21,803 bases of DNA from positions 1-21,803 of IMG/VR virus record IMGVR_UViG_3300047557_003866; one strand, written 5' to 3'. This stretch comes from a virus. Each line of letters begins with the position of its first letter. The stretch's first letter is position 1. Positions 12,444-18,945 of this stretch are shown piece after piece. The notes below the pieces were generated by a model. That model worked only from the letters and a program-made list of their open reading frames with translations. It did no database searches and was not told where the DNA came from. Both the position numbers and the translations under genes were made by a program.

Positions 12444-13100
12444 CTAAGGTTTGACGCGTGTATGATCGTAAAACCTTCCACTATTATTAATACAATCCAA
12501 AGCAATCCAGAGTAGTTTGGATTTGCAAATTTTCATCATTGGCTCAACTAAGTCCCAGTCCTGGCGTTTCCACGCAGCAAATTGCTGGATCCTTTTAATA
12601 TTGCCAGTCGATGTATTGAATTCCTCAGCTAACGTCCTTACCTTTTCTCCTGCTATTAAACGAAGACGAATTTGCCTTACCTGCGCGTTAGTAAATATAC
12701 TGTTCGGCCTGTTTTCTCCAAAAGACTGAAGGCCGGTCTCCCAAGCATGCTTTAAATTTTCATCGTGAGTAATCCACTCAAGATTTTCAAGGCTATTATT
12801 TAATTTATTTCCATCTTTGTGGTTAATTTGATATTTACCACGAGCGGCGCCCCACTCTCCAGGACAGGGCTCCATCCAGGTTTTGGCCATTAAATGATGA
12901 ACAAACCTAGGACGCTTGCAGTTATCATCATCGATCATTAGGCACGTTAAATACATCTTTTTAGCATCAAGATGCTTCGTTAATTGCCTATTACGAATAG
13001 TGCTCCAAACGTTTGATTCTTTATCGATGAAATAGCGTCCGCCATACCCAGGGATCTCCTTGAATCCTTCGGGCACGCTGCTATGATTGCCTTTAGCCAT
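12444..13100 (-). CDS. NUMOD4-HNH homing-type endonuclease
   Basis: Starts at ATG 13100 (MAKGNHSSVPEGF) with GAAGGGG upstream; a TTG two codons earlier is less likely. Domain order in 218 residues: a NUMOD4 motif (EGFKEIPGYGGRYFIDKESN, about 11-30), an HNH core (QINHKDGNKLNNSLENLEW, about 92-110) and a C-terminal helix-turn-helix (FTNAQVRQIRLRLIAGEKVR onward, about 137-180) that would read the DNA target. This is the layout of phage free-standing or intron homing nucleases. It is flanked by the repeat arrays on one side and an RNA-like hairpin (13129-13162) on the other, and may have inserted here as a selfish element. Confidence 0.9.
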   Translation of the reverse strand: MAKGNHSSVPEGFKEIPGYGGRYFIDKESNVWSTIRNRQLTKHLDAKKMYLTCLMIDDDNCKRPRFVHHLMAKTWMEPCPGEWGAARGKYQINHKDGNKLNNSLENLEWITHDENLKHAWETGLQSFGENRPNSIFTNAQVRQIRLRLIAGEKVRTLAEEFNTSTGNIKRIQQFAAWKRQDWDLVEPMMKICKSKLLWIALDCINNSGRFYDHTRVKP

Positions 13101-13128
13101 GGCCAAACCCCTTCTTTGGTAGTGGTTA

Positions 13129-13162
13129 GAAACGGCGTAGGATGCCAGTCCTGCGTCGTTTC
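13129..13162 (+). ncRNA. 14-bp hairpin with G-U pairs favouring the plus strand
   Basis: GAAACGGCGTAGGA (13129-13142) pairs fully with TCCTGCGTCGTTTC (13149-13162) around TGCCAG if two G-U pairs are allowed on the plus strand. On the minus strand the same positions are A-C mismatches. The asymmetry suggests a plus-strand RNA. It lies upstream of the HNH gene start and past the end of the 51-codon gene, where it may instead serve as an imperfect minus-strand terminator. Confidence 0.4.
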
Positions 13163-13172
13163 GTCATATTAG

Positions 13173-13328
13173 CTAATCCTTCTTACCAAAGGCCGCATTT
13201 TCAGCGGCCTCCTGGCTTTCGTAAGGGCCTCCCACAACGTTTACATCAATGTCGCTGTAGTAATACCAGCCTTCAACAAGCTCTGTGTACTTGCAGGCTT
13301 CCCTGGAGAAGAAATCAATCAGAATCAT
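13173..13328 (-). CDS. small protein of unknown function (51 aa)
   Basis: The ATG at 13328 overlaps the stop of the gene before it as ATGA, and the frame ends TAG at 13173. The product starts MILIDFFSREACKYTELV, continues with GWYYYSDIDVNVVGGPY, and ends with an Ala/Glu-rich helix. The alpha-beta pattern and coupling support a real gene. Function unknown. Confidence 0.7.
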   Translation of the reverse strand: MILIDFFSREACKYTELVEGWYYYSDIDVNVVGGPYESQEAAENAAFGKKD

Positions 13329-13633
13329 TTGGCAATCCTCTTGAATTTAGAAAGGTGTAGGCGCCACATTTCCTTGCTCATTGTGCCAGGACGGTAAAGC
13401 TTATAAGCTCGTTCAATATATCCCCATTCACCATCAATATATTCAGGGGCTCCTTCATCCACCCACATGCCCTTGCATTCGCCTTCTCCATTGAAAATGC
13501 CAATTTGATAGTCACCGTCGTCCATACAAAGGCGCGTGTGGAAAAGGATTTCTTTAAGAGATGAGGCTTGATAACAGCCTTGCGTAGCGGGGAAATACGG
13601 GCCGTTGGAGCTGTAGTTGCAGACGTAGTACAT
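13325..13633 (-). CDS. aromatic-rich protein of unknown function (102 aa)
   Basis: Starts at ATG 13633 (MYYVCNYSSNGPYF). The first 70 residues are rich in Tyr, Gly and Cys with beta-strand alternation (YQIGIFNGEGECKGMWV), and the last 30 are helical and basic (SKEMWRLHLSKFKRIAK). No Shine-Dalgarno sequence; the leader is pyrimidine-rich (CTTTCC, CTTCTCTC). It is the first gene of a two-gene coupled pair. No family recognised. Confidence 0.7.
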   Translation of the reverse strand: MYYVCNYSSNGPYFPATQGCYQASSLKEILFHTRLCMDDGDYQIGIFNGEGECKGMWVDEGAPEYIDGEWGYIERAYKLYRPGTMSKEMWRLHLSKFKRIAK

Positions 13634-13669
13634 GAGAGAAGATCGATGGAAAGGAAAGTTGATTAAGGA

Positions 13670-13864
13670 TCAGTCTTCATCGTCCCAGAAAAGCTTAAAG
13701 TCAGGATCATTTACTTTCTTAATCCATCGACATTGATTCAACATTGGAAACACTACAAAGACTTTCTCGGAATGGTTTTGCTCGACAATACCAAGGACGG
13801 GCTTGGTACCAATACGGCTCTTGCCTTTCTTGCTGATAGCAAGCACGTTTACAGCGTCGTTCAT
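13670..13864 (-). CDS. small protein of unknown function (64 aa)
   Basis: Its ATG (13864) shares the A of the previous stop (TGATG). The protein starts MNDAVNVLAISKKGKSRIG and has beta-like strands (GTKPVLGIVEQ, EKVFVVFPML) and an acidic end (DPDFKLFWDDED). It is possibly a small beta-barrel. Function unknown. Confidence 0.7.
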   Translation of the reverse strand: MNDAVNVLAISKKGKSRIGTKPVLGIVEQNHSEKVFVVFPMLNQCRWIKKVNDPDFKLFWDDED

Positions 13865-14112
13865 CAGCCTTTGCTCCATCGAACAATGCGAGCCATGATG
13901 TCATCGCTAGTTTCATTGAAGAGGAGAGTGCCCATAAAACCATCGCGGCCAAGGATGATGCGACCATCACCACGCTTCTCAAGAAAAGCAATGGAAGGAA
14001 TGTCAAGGCGAGCACCAGGCTGTGCTTCAGTCATGAAGCGAGCAATCAGGCTATGAAGCTGATTTTCCGAATGCTTGATCAGCAGGGAGCCGGAGGCAAC
14101 AGTGAATGTCAT
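13864..14112 (-). CDS. small protein of unknown function (82 aa)
   Basis: I start at ATG 14112 (MTFTVASGSLLIKHSENQL). An upstream in-frame start would swallow most of the neighbouring gene in another frame. The C-terminal half has beta strands (LDIPSIAFLEKRGDGRIILG). The leader holds a GGGAGC-GCGA-GCTTCC hairpin and a CTTCCTCCTCC tract, much like the leader of the gene at 15260. Coupled to the next gene by TGATG. Confidence 0.7.
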   Translation of the reverse strand: MTFTVASGSLLIKHSENQLHSLIARFMTEAQPGARLDIPSIAFLEKRGDGRIILGRDGFMGTLLFNETSDDIMARIVRWSKG

Positions 14113-14127
14113 GGTTTTGAAGGAGGA

Positions 14128-14160
14128 GGAAGCTCGCGCTCCCGATGAAATAAGAATACT
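14128..14160 (-). promoter_or_regulatory. leader hairpin with GCGA tetraloop (copy 1)
   Basis: Coding-strand order: TTCTTATTTCATC, then hairpin GGGAGC-GCGA-GCTTCC (14143-14128), then CTCCTCCTTC and the ATG at 14112. The same arrangement with a compensated stem precedes the gene at 15260. Likely a promoter with a stabilising 5' hairpin or a shared control element. Confidence 0.5.
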
Positions 14161-14209
14161 ACGCAGAAGGGCCGCTTTAGGCTCCTGTTGCAAAGGTTTA
14201 CAAAAGCTC

Positions 14210-14470
14210 TCAGCTACGCTGGTCGCAGATGCCAGTGAGCATTTCACCCACGTACTGGTGAGCCTCGCGCAGCTTGTCAAGGGCTTCCTGACGCTCATCA
14301 CGAGCCCTGTAGAAGGCTCCGTCAGGTTGAGGATAGAAATCTCGTCCATTGAGCGTGGCGGCAGCCAGGGTCTCTATAGCCTTGTCGATAGCGTCATAAG
14401 CAGCAGCGTATTCATCACGCAGCGTGGTAAAGGCAGTGCCGTTGAGGTGGATAGTGGGAATGGTGGTCAT
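14210..14470 (-). CDS. conserved phage protein of unknown function (86 aa)
   Basis: Starts at ATG 14470 (MTTIPTIHLNGTAFTTLRDE); the in-frame ATG 24 bp upstream lacks support. The start MTTIPTIHLNGT followed by a long helix and a NGRDFYPQPDGAFYRARDE segment is a pattern I recall from many phage and cyanophage small proteins without known function. The rest is helical (ALDKLREAHQYVGEML). Confidence 0.75.
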   Translation of the reverse strand: MTTIPTIHLNGTAFTTLRDEYAAAYDAIDKAIETLAAATLNGRDFYPQPDGAFYRARDERQEALDKLREAHQYVGEMLTGICDQRS

Positions 14471-14474
14471 GAGA

Positions 14475-14738
14475 TCAAGCGCAAATTGTTTCAAGAAGTT
14501 TTTTCTGACTTACTCGCTTTCCATTGACTTTCCAGAGAGTAGTGCTGCTCCAGCGGCCAGCTCCCATACAGCGAGGAATAATCCAACAAGCGATTTCCTT
14601 GTCATTGAAGCATCCAGAAGCAAAACCACCAGCGTGGCTTCCATTATTGCGACGCTGAGAAAATGCGTCATCGTAAAGCTTGCCAGTAAAGACAGTGGCG
14701 TCAGAAGCAATGAACAATGGGTCCATGAAATCAGCCAT
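14475..14738 (-). CDS. small Cys/Gly-rich protein of unknown function (87 aa)
   Basis: The ATG at 14738 (MADFMDPLFIASDATVF) lies inside the end of the previous gene (8-bp overlap). The middle has NNGSHAGGFASGCFNDKEIACW with two cysteines, then IPRCMGAGRWSSTTLWKV, and a basic C-terminus. Strands and turns dominate. Function unknown. Confidence 0.7.
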   Translation of the reverse strand: MADFMDPLFIASDATVFTGKLYDDAFSQRRNNGSHAGGFASGCFNDKEIACWIIPRCMGAGRWSSTTLWKVNGKRVSQKKLLETICA

Positions 14739-14940
14739 TAATAATGTTGTTGAAATACTGCTCAGCTTGCCATTGATAATCAAACAAGCCGTAGGAAGTG
14801 TCGTGAGTGGCTAGTTCTGTAAGGCGTTCCCACCCATAGGCTTCCCATTTAACGGTGCCATCAGCACAGCGATATTTGCGAACGCCATAGCCACTGAGTT
14901 GAGCTTGACGATCAGCTTCAAGACGTTCCAAGTAAGTCAT
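14731..14940 (-). CDS. small protein of unknown function (69 aa)
   Basis: Starts at ATG 14940 (MTYLERLEADRQAQL); an in-frame start 21 bp upstream would overlap the previous gene. The N-terminus is helical, followed by a GYGVRKYRCADGTVKW beta hairpin and a C-terminal helix ending FNNIING. The stop overlaps the next gene by 8 bp. Function unknown. Confidence 0.7.
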   Translation of the reverse strand: MTYLERLEADRQAQLSGYGVRKYRCADGTVKWEAYGWERLTELATHDTSYGLFDYQWQAEQYFNNIING

Positions 14941-14951
14941 TTTTCTGTTAC

Positions 14952-15260
14952 TCAATTCCAATTGCCAGCGCTGATAAAATCACCAAACTGCATGGTCTGG
15001 CCATTGCTGGTGATCTTCACCACGCGCTCGCAGTCAAACGAGCGCCAAGCACCTTGGCCTTCTTTCCGGGCGACAGCGAAATCACGGCAACGAACGATGG
15101 AAGGCTTCTTGCTGGGAGTGCCAGTGCCTTTGATTTCTTGCGTGTCGCGAGGATTGAATTGAAGCTTACGGAGAGTGCCATCAGCTTTGACAAACTCCAC
15201 GCTGATGATATGGGAACCAGCGTTAAAGATGAACTGCTTGATAATTGAGGTTTTGTCCAT
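14952..15260 (-). CDS. SH3-like beta-barrel protein (WYL_2-like), 102 aa
   Basis: Starts at ATG 15260 (MDKTSIIKQFIFNAGSH). The pattern ISVEFVKADGTLRKLQFNPR, then a Lys/Thr/Gly linker, SIVRCRDF, WRSFDCERVVKI resembles the Sm-like SH3 barrel family found in many phages (ISVxFxKxDGtxRxmxxt...vxVyDl...wRsfxxdrv). The family function is not established; it is often thought to bind nucleic acid. Its leader carries the second copy of the GCGA-tetraloop hairpin and a CTTCCTCTCCTTCC tract. Confidence 0.7.
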   Translation of the reverse strand: MDKTSIIKQFIFNAGSHIISVEFVKADGTLRKLQFNPRDTQEIKGTGTPSKKPSIVRCRDFAVARKEGQGAWRSFDCERVVKITSNGQTMQFGDFISAGNWN

Positions 15261-15275
15261 GGAAGGAGAGGAAGC

Positions 15276-15306
15276 GGGACTCGCGCCCCTGACGAAATTA
15301 AAATTA
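15276..15306 (-). promoter_or_regulatory. leader hairpin with GCGA tetraloop (copy 2)
   Basis: Coding-strand order: TTTTAATTTCGTC, then hairpin GGGGC-GCGA-GTCCC (15289-15276), then GCTTCCTCTCCTTCC and the ATG at 15260. Compared with copy 1 (14128-14160), the stem bases differ but still pair. Confidence 0.5.
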
Positions 15307-15383
15307 CTTCCTGGCTGTGGGCATGGTCAAGCCCGTTGGCTATTAAGAACGCTGATGATTATTTCCCTTGAAGGCTCTTGACA

Positions 15384-15457
15384 AAGAACTGAGGCAGCCT
15401 GCTTTTGCGAAGCTTTTCTGGGCTAACGAATTGCTGGCTGCTGGTGCCTCAGTTCTT
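15384..15457. repeat. 13-bp perfect inverted repeat after the 37-codon gene
   Basis: AAGAACTGAGGCA (15384-15396) and TGCCTCAGTTCTT (15445-15457) are exact inverted copies enclosing 48 bp. The right arm contains the stop codon of the gene 15449-15562. It could end or protect that transcript, though no U run follows. Confidence 0.7.
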
Positions 15458-15562
15458 GATTTTGATGAGCTTTCCATCGGGCGACATGCCAGTGACGGTG
15501 TATTGTCCTCGCCAGCCAAAGAGCTGGTCATTGAGATCGACAATATCGCCCGTGGAAAACAT
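15449..15562 (-). CDS. 37-residue SH3-like mini-protein
   Basis: The ATG shares the A of the HicA-like gene's stop (TGATG at 15560-15564). The short product starts MFSTGDIVDLNDQLFGW and continues with YTVTGMSPDGKLIKIKN. The pattern T-G-D-x-V-x-L ... Y-T-V-x-G ... D-G-x-L-I-x-I is that of a small SH3-type barrel or an N-terminal barrel fragment. The coupling supports it as real. Function unknown. Confidence 0.65.
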   Translation of the reverse strand: MFSTGDIVDLNDQLFGWRGQYTVTGMSPDGKLIKIKN

Positions 15563-15762
15563 CAGCTCATTTTCTTCTCCATTGATTCTGCCAGTTTCTT
15601 GAGATCACGCTCAATATTGCGGAGGGAGCGATAGTCGCTTGAACTCTTGGAACAAACGAAAAGCTGGCCAGTAGTGGTGTGCTTGAAGATAAAATGCTTT
15701 TTCTGACGCACCATCTCGTAGCCATAGCTTTTAATGAGCGCCATTGCTTCCTTGTTGATCAT
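15562..15762 (-). CDS. HicA-like small protein (66 aa)
   Basis: The ATG at 15762 overlaps the previous stop by ATGA. The protein (MINKEAMALIKSYGYEMV at its start) has the HicA layout: helix, then strand RQKKHFIFKH with the His expected at the ribonuclease site, then GQLFVCSKS and a helix SLRNIERDLKKL. HicA toxins are about 60 residues and cleave mRNA. There is no HicB antitoxin next to it, only a signal-peptide protein and an SH3-like mini-protein. In phages such orphan HicA folds may serve as RNA-binding or host-takeover proteins. Fold call by eye. Confidence 0.5.
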   Translation of the reverse strand: MINKEAMALIKSYGYEMVRQKKHFIFKHTTTGQLFVCSKSSSDYRSLRNIERDLKKLAESMEKKMS

Positions 15763-15923
15763 TGCATGCTTCCATAGGTAATCATGCAATAACGATACGG
15801 ATGCCATTTGAGGCAATCGTTCAAAGCTTGTTCGTTAGTGGAAGGCTTTTCTGGGGAAGCAGCGAGCATGGCGAGGCATGTTGCCAGTACGGCAAAGGAG
15901 AAAATAGTTCTGCGCTTGTGCAT
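15759..15923 (-). CDS. exported small protein with signal peptide (54 aa)
   Basis: Starts at ATG 15923. MHKRRTIFSFAVLATCLAML is a basic N-terminus plus a hydrophobic core, and AAS follows as a likely signal-peptidase site, leaving about 30 residues (PEKPSTNEQALNDCLKWH to the end) with two cysteines. A lipoprotein is unlikely, as the Cys in the core lacks a proper lipobox. It is coupled to the HicA-like gene. An in-frame start further upstream is rejected because it would hide the signal peptide. Confidence 0.65.
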   Translation of the reverse strand: MHKRRTIFSFAVLATCLAMLAASPEKPSTNEQALNDCLKWHPYRYCMITYGSMQ

Positions 15924-15991
15924 GGTTCTTGAGGAAGCCAGTTGCCATAGTAAGGGGCGATGGAGAAAAGACTGGTGAAGTGTTACAAAGT

Positions 15992-16018
15992 GAAACAAAA
16001 GGCCTCCGAAGAGGCCCT
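15992..16018 (-). terminator. intrinsic terminator of the helicase operon
   Basis: On the minus strand GGCCTC-TTCG-GAGGCC (16016-16001) is followed by TTTTGTTTC. It lies 5 bp past the stop at 16023. Confidence 0.9.
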
Positions 16019-16022
16019 AGGA

Positions 16023-16655
16023 TTAGTCCAGAATCAGCTCTGACAGTTCTTCAAGGAGCTGGAGACACCATTCCTTGCCTTTCTTGTCGAGCAGTTTCTG
16101 AGCCGTTGGAGACGGCTCTTTGAGCTGAAGCGATGGAGGAGAGGGCTTAATAAAACCAGCGGCGATACCGGCGGCACGAACGGAGGGAAATTCTCCCCTA
16201 GTCAACGCTTCGGCAAGTTCTGGTGCGTCACGCTTAAGGCGGCTCACCACATACTCACTGCTGGCTCCCCGTTGGCAAACGTTATCATGATAACCTTTCC
16301 TTTTCTGTCCTTGGCGGTTCAGTGCAGGAATCATCCCGGCAAATGGATCAAGCCTTTCGTCAAGTCCCACCATCCGCCAGTAAAGCGTCTTAGCTGGACT
16401 ACCTTCATCCTGAGCGCGAAGTGCCTTCATGAATGGCACCCAGTCAGGAATATCCAAACCCTCGTTACTTACGACAAATTCCAACAAATTAGGGAAGGAA
16501 AATGTTTTGTGGAGACGAGGATCATAATATTCCAGGTAATAAGAGTCGTCCAGAATGCGATTAATAGCAACGAAAAACGTTGGGTCCGAAATACCTTCAA
16601 AGAAGCCTTTTGCTCCATAACGTGCTCCGTAAACAATGAAATGAGAATCGCTCAT
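16023..16655 (-). CDS. protein of unknown function with C-terminal repeat-like helical region (210 aa)
   Basis: The ATG (16655) shares the A of the helicase stop (TGATG). The first 120 residues look like a globular domain (MSDSHFIVYGARYGAKGFFE at the start). The C-terminal half holds YVVSRLKRDAPELAEALTRG followed by VRAAGIAAGFIKP. This matches a pattern I know from phage and cyanobacterial proteins ('rLkrd.Pelae.v.aGe..v.aAaieAGf') that resembles a ParB-type or HTH helical part. It may be a DNA-binding partner of the helicase. Function not established. Confidence 0.7.
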   Translation of the reverse strand: MSDSHFIVYGARYGAKGFFEGISDPTFFVAINRILDDSYYLEYYDPRLHKTFSFPNLLEFVVSNEGLDIPDWVPFMKALRAQDEGSPAKTLYWRMVGLDERLDPFAGMIPALNRQGQKRKGYHDNVCQRGASSEYVVSRLKRDAPELAEALTRGEFPSVRAAGIAAGFIKPSPPSLQLKEPSPTAQKLLDKKGKEWCLQLLEELSELILD

Positions 16656-18592
16656 CACTCAACAGTCGAGCGTTGATCAAGCCAAGCACTTGCGAAGTTA
16701 ATCCACTTGCGTTTATCCTCAAGAGTAGCTTTTGAGAAATTACCGATGCCAGAGCCCTTATTTAACTTGCCCCAGATTTTGCCATACGCAGTGTTGTTGT
16801 CTTGGTCTTTAAAAGGAGCAACGGTATTGCGAATGCGATGAACAATGGCATGGGCATCCTCTGAAAGCAATTTAGATTGCTGGTCGTAACTCAATTCAGG
16901 TACCAAAATTTTGTTAGTGGAAGCTTCTTCGTAATGTACTTCCATTTCGCAGCATTTTTGCTTGATAAGAGTTTCAGCGAAATCTTCCTTTCCATCCAGA
17001 ATGAGAGAGTTTAAGTAGTTGCCCCAATGTGTATTAACAGCAAAATCAGAGGCTCGCGGATGGTTAACAAGTTTGTCAATAATGCCGGTCAAGTAGAGCT
17101 TGTTAATAGCCTTACCACGATACAAAGCACGACTGTCACCAGCAGAATTAACTTCGTATTTTTTGAACATTCGTGGCTGCTGATCAGGCTGAGGCTGATC
17201 GTCTTTTACCGTTGTGTTTAGGGATTGGCGCGCCTGCCTAATATCTTCTTCAATTTGACGCGCCATCCAGATGATATAAGGATGAGCGGGAGCAAGGAAA
17301 TAGCTTGGAGTTTCGTCAATCAAATCATCACTATCTGCGTACCCATTGTTAATTTGATTTTCCACAAGTTTGTCTAAGCGGATACGCCGCTGTCCCCTGC
17401 CAATAAGCTGAATCAAATAAAGCAAGGTCAAGATTTTATTAAAATACACAGTAACTTTAATTGCAGGTATATCCACCCCTTCCGAAATCATTCCAACGGA
17501 AATAATTACATCTGGGCGATCATGACTTGCTTGCCTACATGCACGTTGGATTTCTTCAATACGTTTGGCGCTGCTTGCGTCTTCACTAACAATGGTTTCA
17601 GCTTTCACCCATGGGAAAGTAGTAGTGATGTAACTTTCTACACTCCTAGCATCATTAACGCAAGAACAAGCAACGTGCATGATTGATACGTCAGAAATGC
17701 CACAGGCATTTTTAATTTGTTCTCGAGACTTTTCTAGAGCTTTCAGCCCTTTTTCCAAGAGATTGCGATGCATTTTTTTGCCTTCTAGTCGCGCATTCCG
17801 AGGCATCGCTTTGTCCGTAATAGTTACATACTTTCCAAGCGGCTCTTTGCAGCGCTCATCAGCCAATTGCCACCAGTCATCTGTATCAAGAAGCAAGCTG
17901 TAAATCTCACCGGTATCCTTATCAATTGCTTCTGCTGGTTCAAACTCAAAATGAACAGGCACGGTAGCGCGAGTTTCTTTTTCTTCTAAATCGGCTTTAT
18001 AGCGATAAAAATGATCGGGCTCAATTGTGCCATCGTCGCTGTAATAGGGATGGTTATAAATGTTGCGTTCTTTTTCAAGAAGAGCAATAGTTCCTTGCGT
18101 GCGCCAAGGGGTTCCGCTGAGCATTAAAACGTGCTTAGCGCCCTTACTTAAAGTTTCAACCGCTTGCCCCCATTGAGCTTCGCGCTCTGCATGGTGGTAT
18201 TCATCAACAATTAGTAAATAGCCTTTAGTCATACGACTTGCCAAGGCATTGCAGATTGCTTTATAGCCTGCGTAAGTTGTTACCCATACTTGAGTATCAG
18301 CTTGATAATTAGGCCCTGCAGTTGCGTTGAGCGAGCCTTTAAAGGCATTAAGCCAGCCAGTAAGTACTCCGATGGATGGTACAACAACAATAATCAAATC
18401 AATAGTGCCACTTTCATACATCTGAATAGCAGTATCTTTGGCGAAGAAAGTTTTACCTCCGCCCGTTACAGTTTCTTGCACCCAAACACGCTTACCATTC
18501 GCGAATTGCACGAGACATTTTTGCTGCGCTTGTTTTTGCCATTTACGCAACGAACGATTGTTACCTTGCTCAGTCTTAAACCCGGTTGCCAT
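16655..18592 (-). CDS. SF2 DExH-box helicase (restriction-type / UvsW-like)
   Basis: Starts at ATG 18592 (MATGFKTEQGNNRSLRKWQ) with GGAGC upstream, giving 645 residues. Motifs in order: Q-like LRKWQKQAQ, motif I VTGGGKT (42-48), motif Ia VVVPS, motif II VDEYHHAE (129-136), motif III SGTPWR (159-164), and RecA2 motifs VGMISEGVDIPAIK and QLIGRGQRR. Such enzymes unwind or remodel branched DNA in replication and recombination. It is coupled to the HNH gene upstream (17-bp overlap) and the unknown gene downstream. Confidence 0.9.
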   Translation of the reverse strand: MATGFKTEQGNNRSLRKWQKQAQQKCLVQFANGKRVWVQETVTGGGKTFFAKDTAIQMYESGTIDLIIVVVPSIGVLTGWLNAFKGSLNATAGPNYQADTQVWVTTYAGYKAICNALASRMTKGYLLIVDEYHHAEREAQWGQAVETLSKGAKHVLMLSGTPWRTQGTIALLEKERNIYNHPYYSDDGTIEPDHFYRYKADLEEKETRATVPVHFEFEPAEAIDKDTGEIYSLLLDTDDWWQLADERCKEPLGKYVTITDKAMPRNARLEGKKMHRNLLEKGLKALEKSREQIKNACGISDVSIMHVACSCVNDARSVESYITTTFPWVKAETIVSEDASSAKRIEEIQRACRQASHDRPDVIISVGMISEGVDIPAIKVTVYFNKILTLLYLIQLIGRGQRRIRLDKLVENQINNGYADSDDLIDETPSYFLAPAHPYIIWMARQIEEDIRQARQSLNTTVKDDQPQPDQQPRMFKKYEVNSAGDSRALYRGKAINKLYLTGIIDKLVNHPRASDFAVNTHWGNYLNSLILDGKEDFAETLIKQKCCEMEVHYEEASTNKILVPELSYDQQSKLLSEDAHAIVHRIRNTVAPFKDQDNNTAYGKIWGKLNKGSGIGNFSKATLEDKRKWINFASAWLDQRSTVE

Positions 18593-18797
18593 GGAAAGTT
18601 GCTCCTTTATGTAAATTGCAACTTTCGCAACATGCCACCCCATTCTCCATTACGGTTAAACCGCCTTTGGAAAAAGGAACAATGTGATCAACGTGGATCT
18701 TGTCGCCAACGTTTAATTGCTTGCCACAGTATCCACACAGCCATCCTTGCCTAGCAAGAAGAAGGCTGCGCTCAAGCTTGGTAAAACAACGACGCAT
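18576..18797 (-). CDS. small HNH nuclease (73 aa)
   Basis: A minimal HNH protein: RQGWLCGYCGKQL (zinc Cys pair, 17-29), IHVDHIVPFSKGG (the catalytic His, 34-46), ENGVACCESCNLHKG (the N and the second Cys pair, 51-65). The length is about that of a bare HNH domain. It is the first gene of the operon and overlaps the helicase start by 17 bp. It may nick DNA together with the helicase, or be a stand-alone packaging or anti-host nuclease. No Shine-Dalgarno sequence. Confidence 0.85.
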   Translation of the reverse strand: MRRCFTKLERSLLLARQGWLCGYCGKQLNVGDKIHVDHIVPFSKGGLTVMENGVACCESCNLHKGATFHGNRV

Positions 18798-18898
18798 TTT
18801 GACAACAGAGGTGGCCCACAGTCGGAACCAGCAGGGGTGTCCTGCTAGTCACATGCCACGAAAGCGTCGCTTGATTAGCGACGGGAAAATCTTAGCAA

Positions 18899-18923
18899 CA
18901 AAAAAGCGCCCCAAGGGGGCGCT
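18899..18923 (-). terminator. intrinsic terminator of the RlpA-like gene
   Basis: On the minus strand AGCGCCCC-CTT-GGGGCGCT is followed by TTTTTTG. It lies just past the stop at 18946. Confidence 0.92.
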
Positions 18924-18945
18924 CTGCAGATATTCCGCGATCAGT

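Noticed and set aside
13864-14349. 161-codon minus-strand frame
   Set aside because: Only the part from ATG 14112 is protein-like; the upstream part overlaps the 14210-14470 gene in another frame and ends at a leader hairpin.
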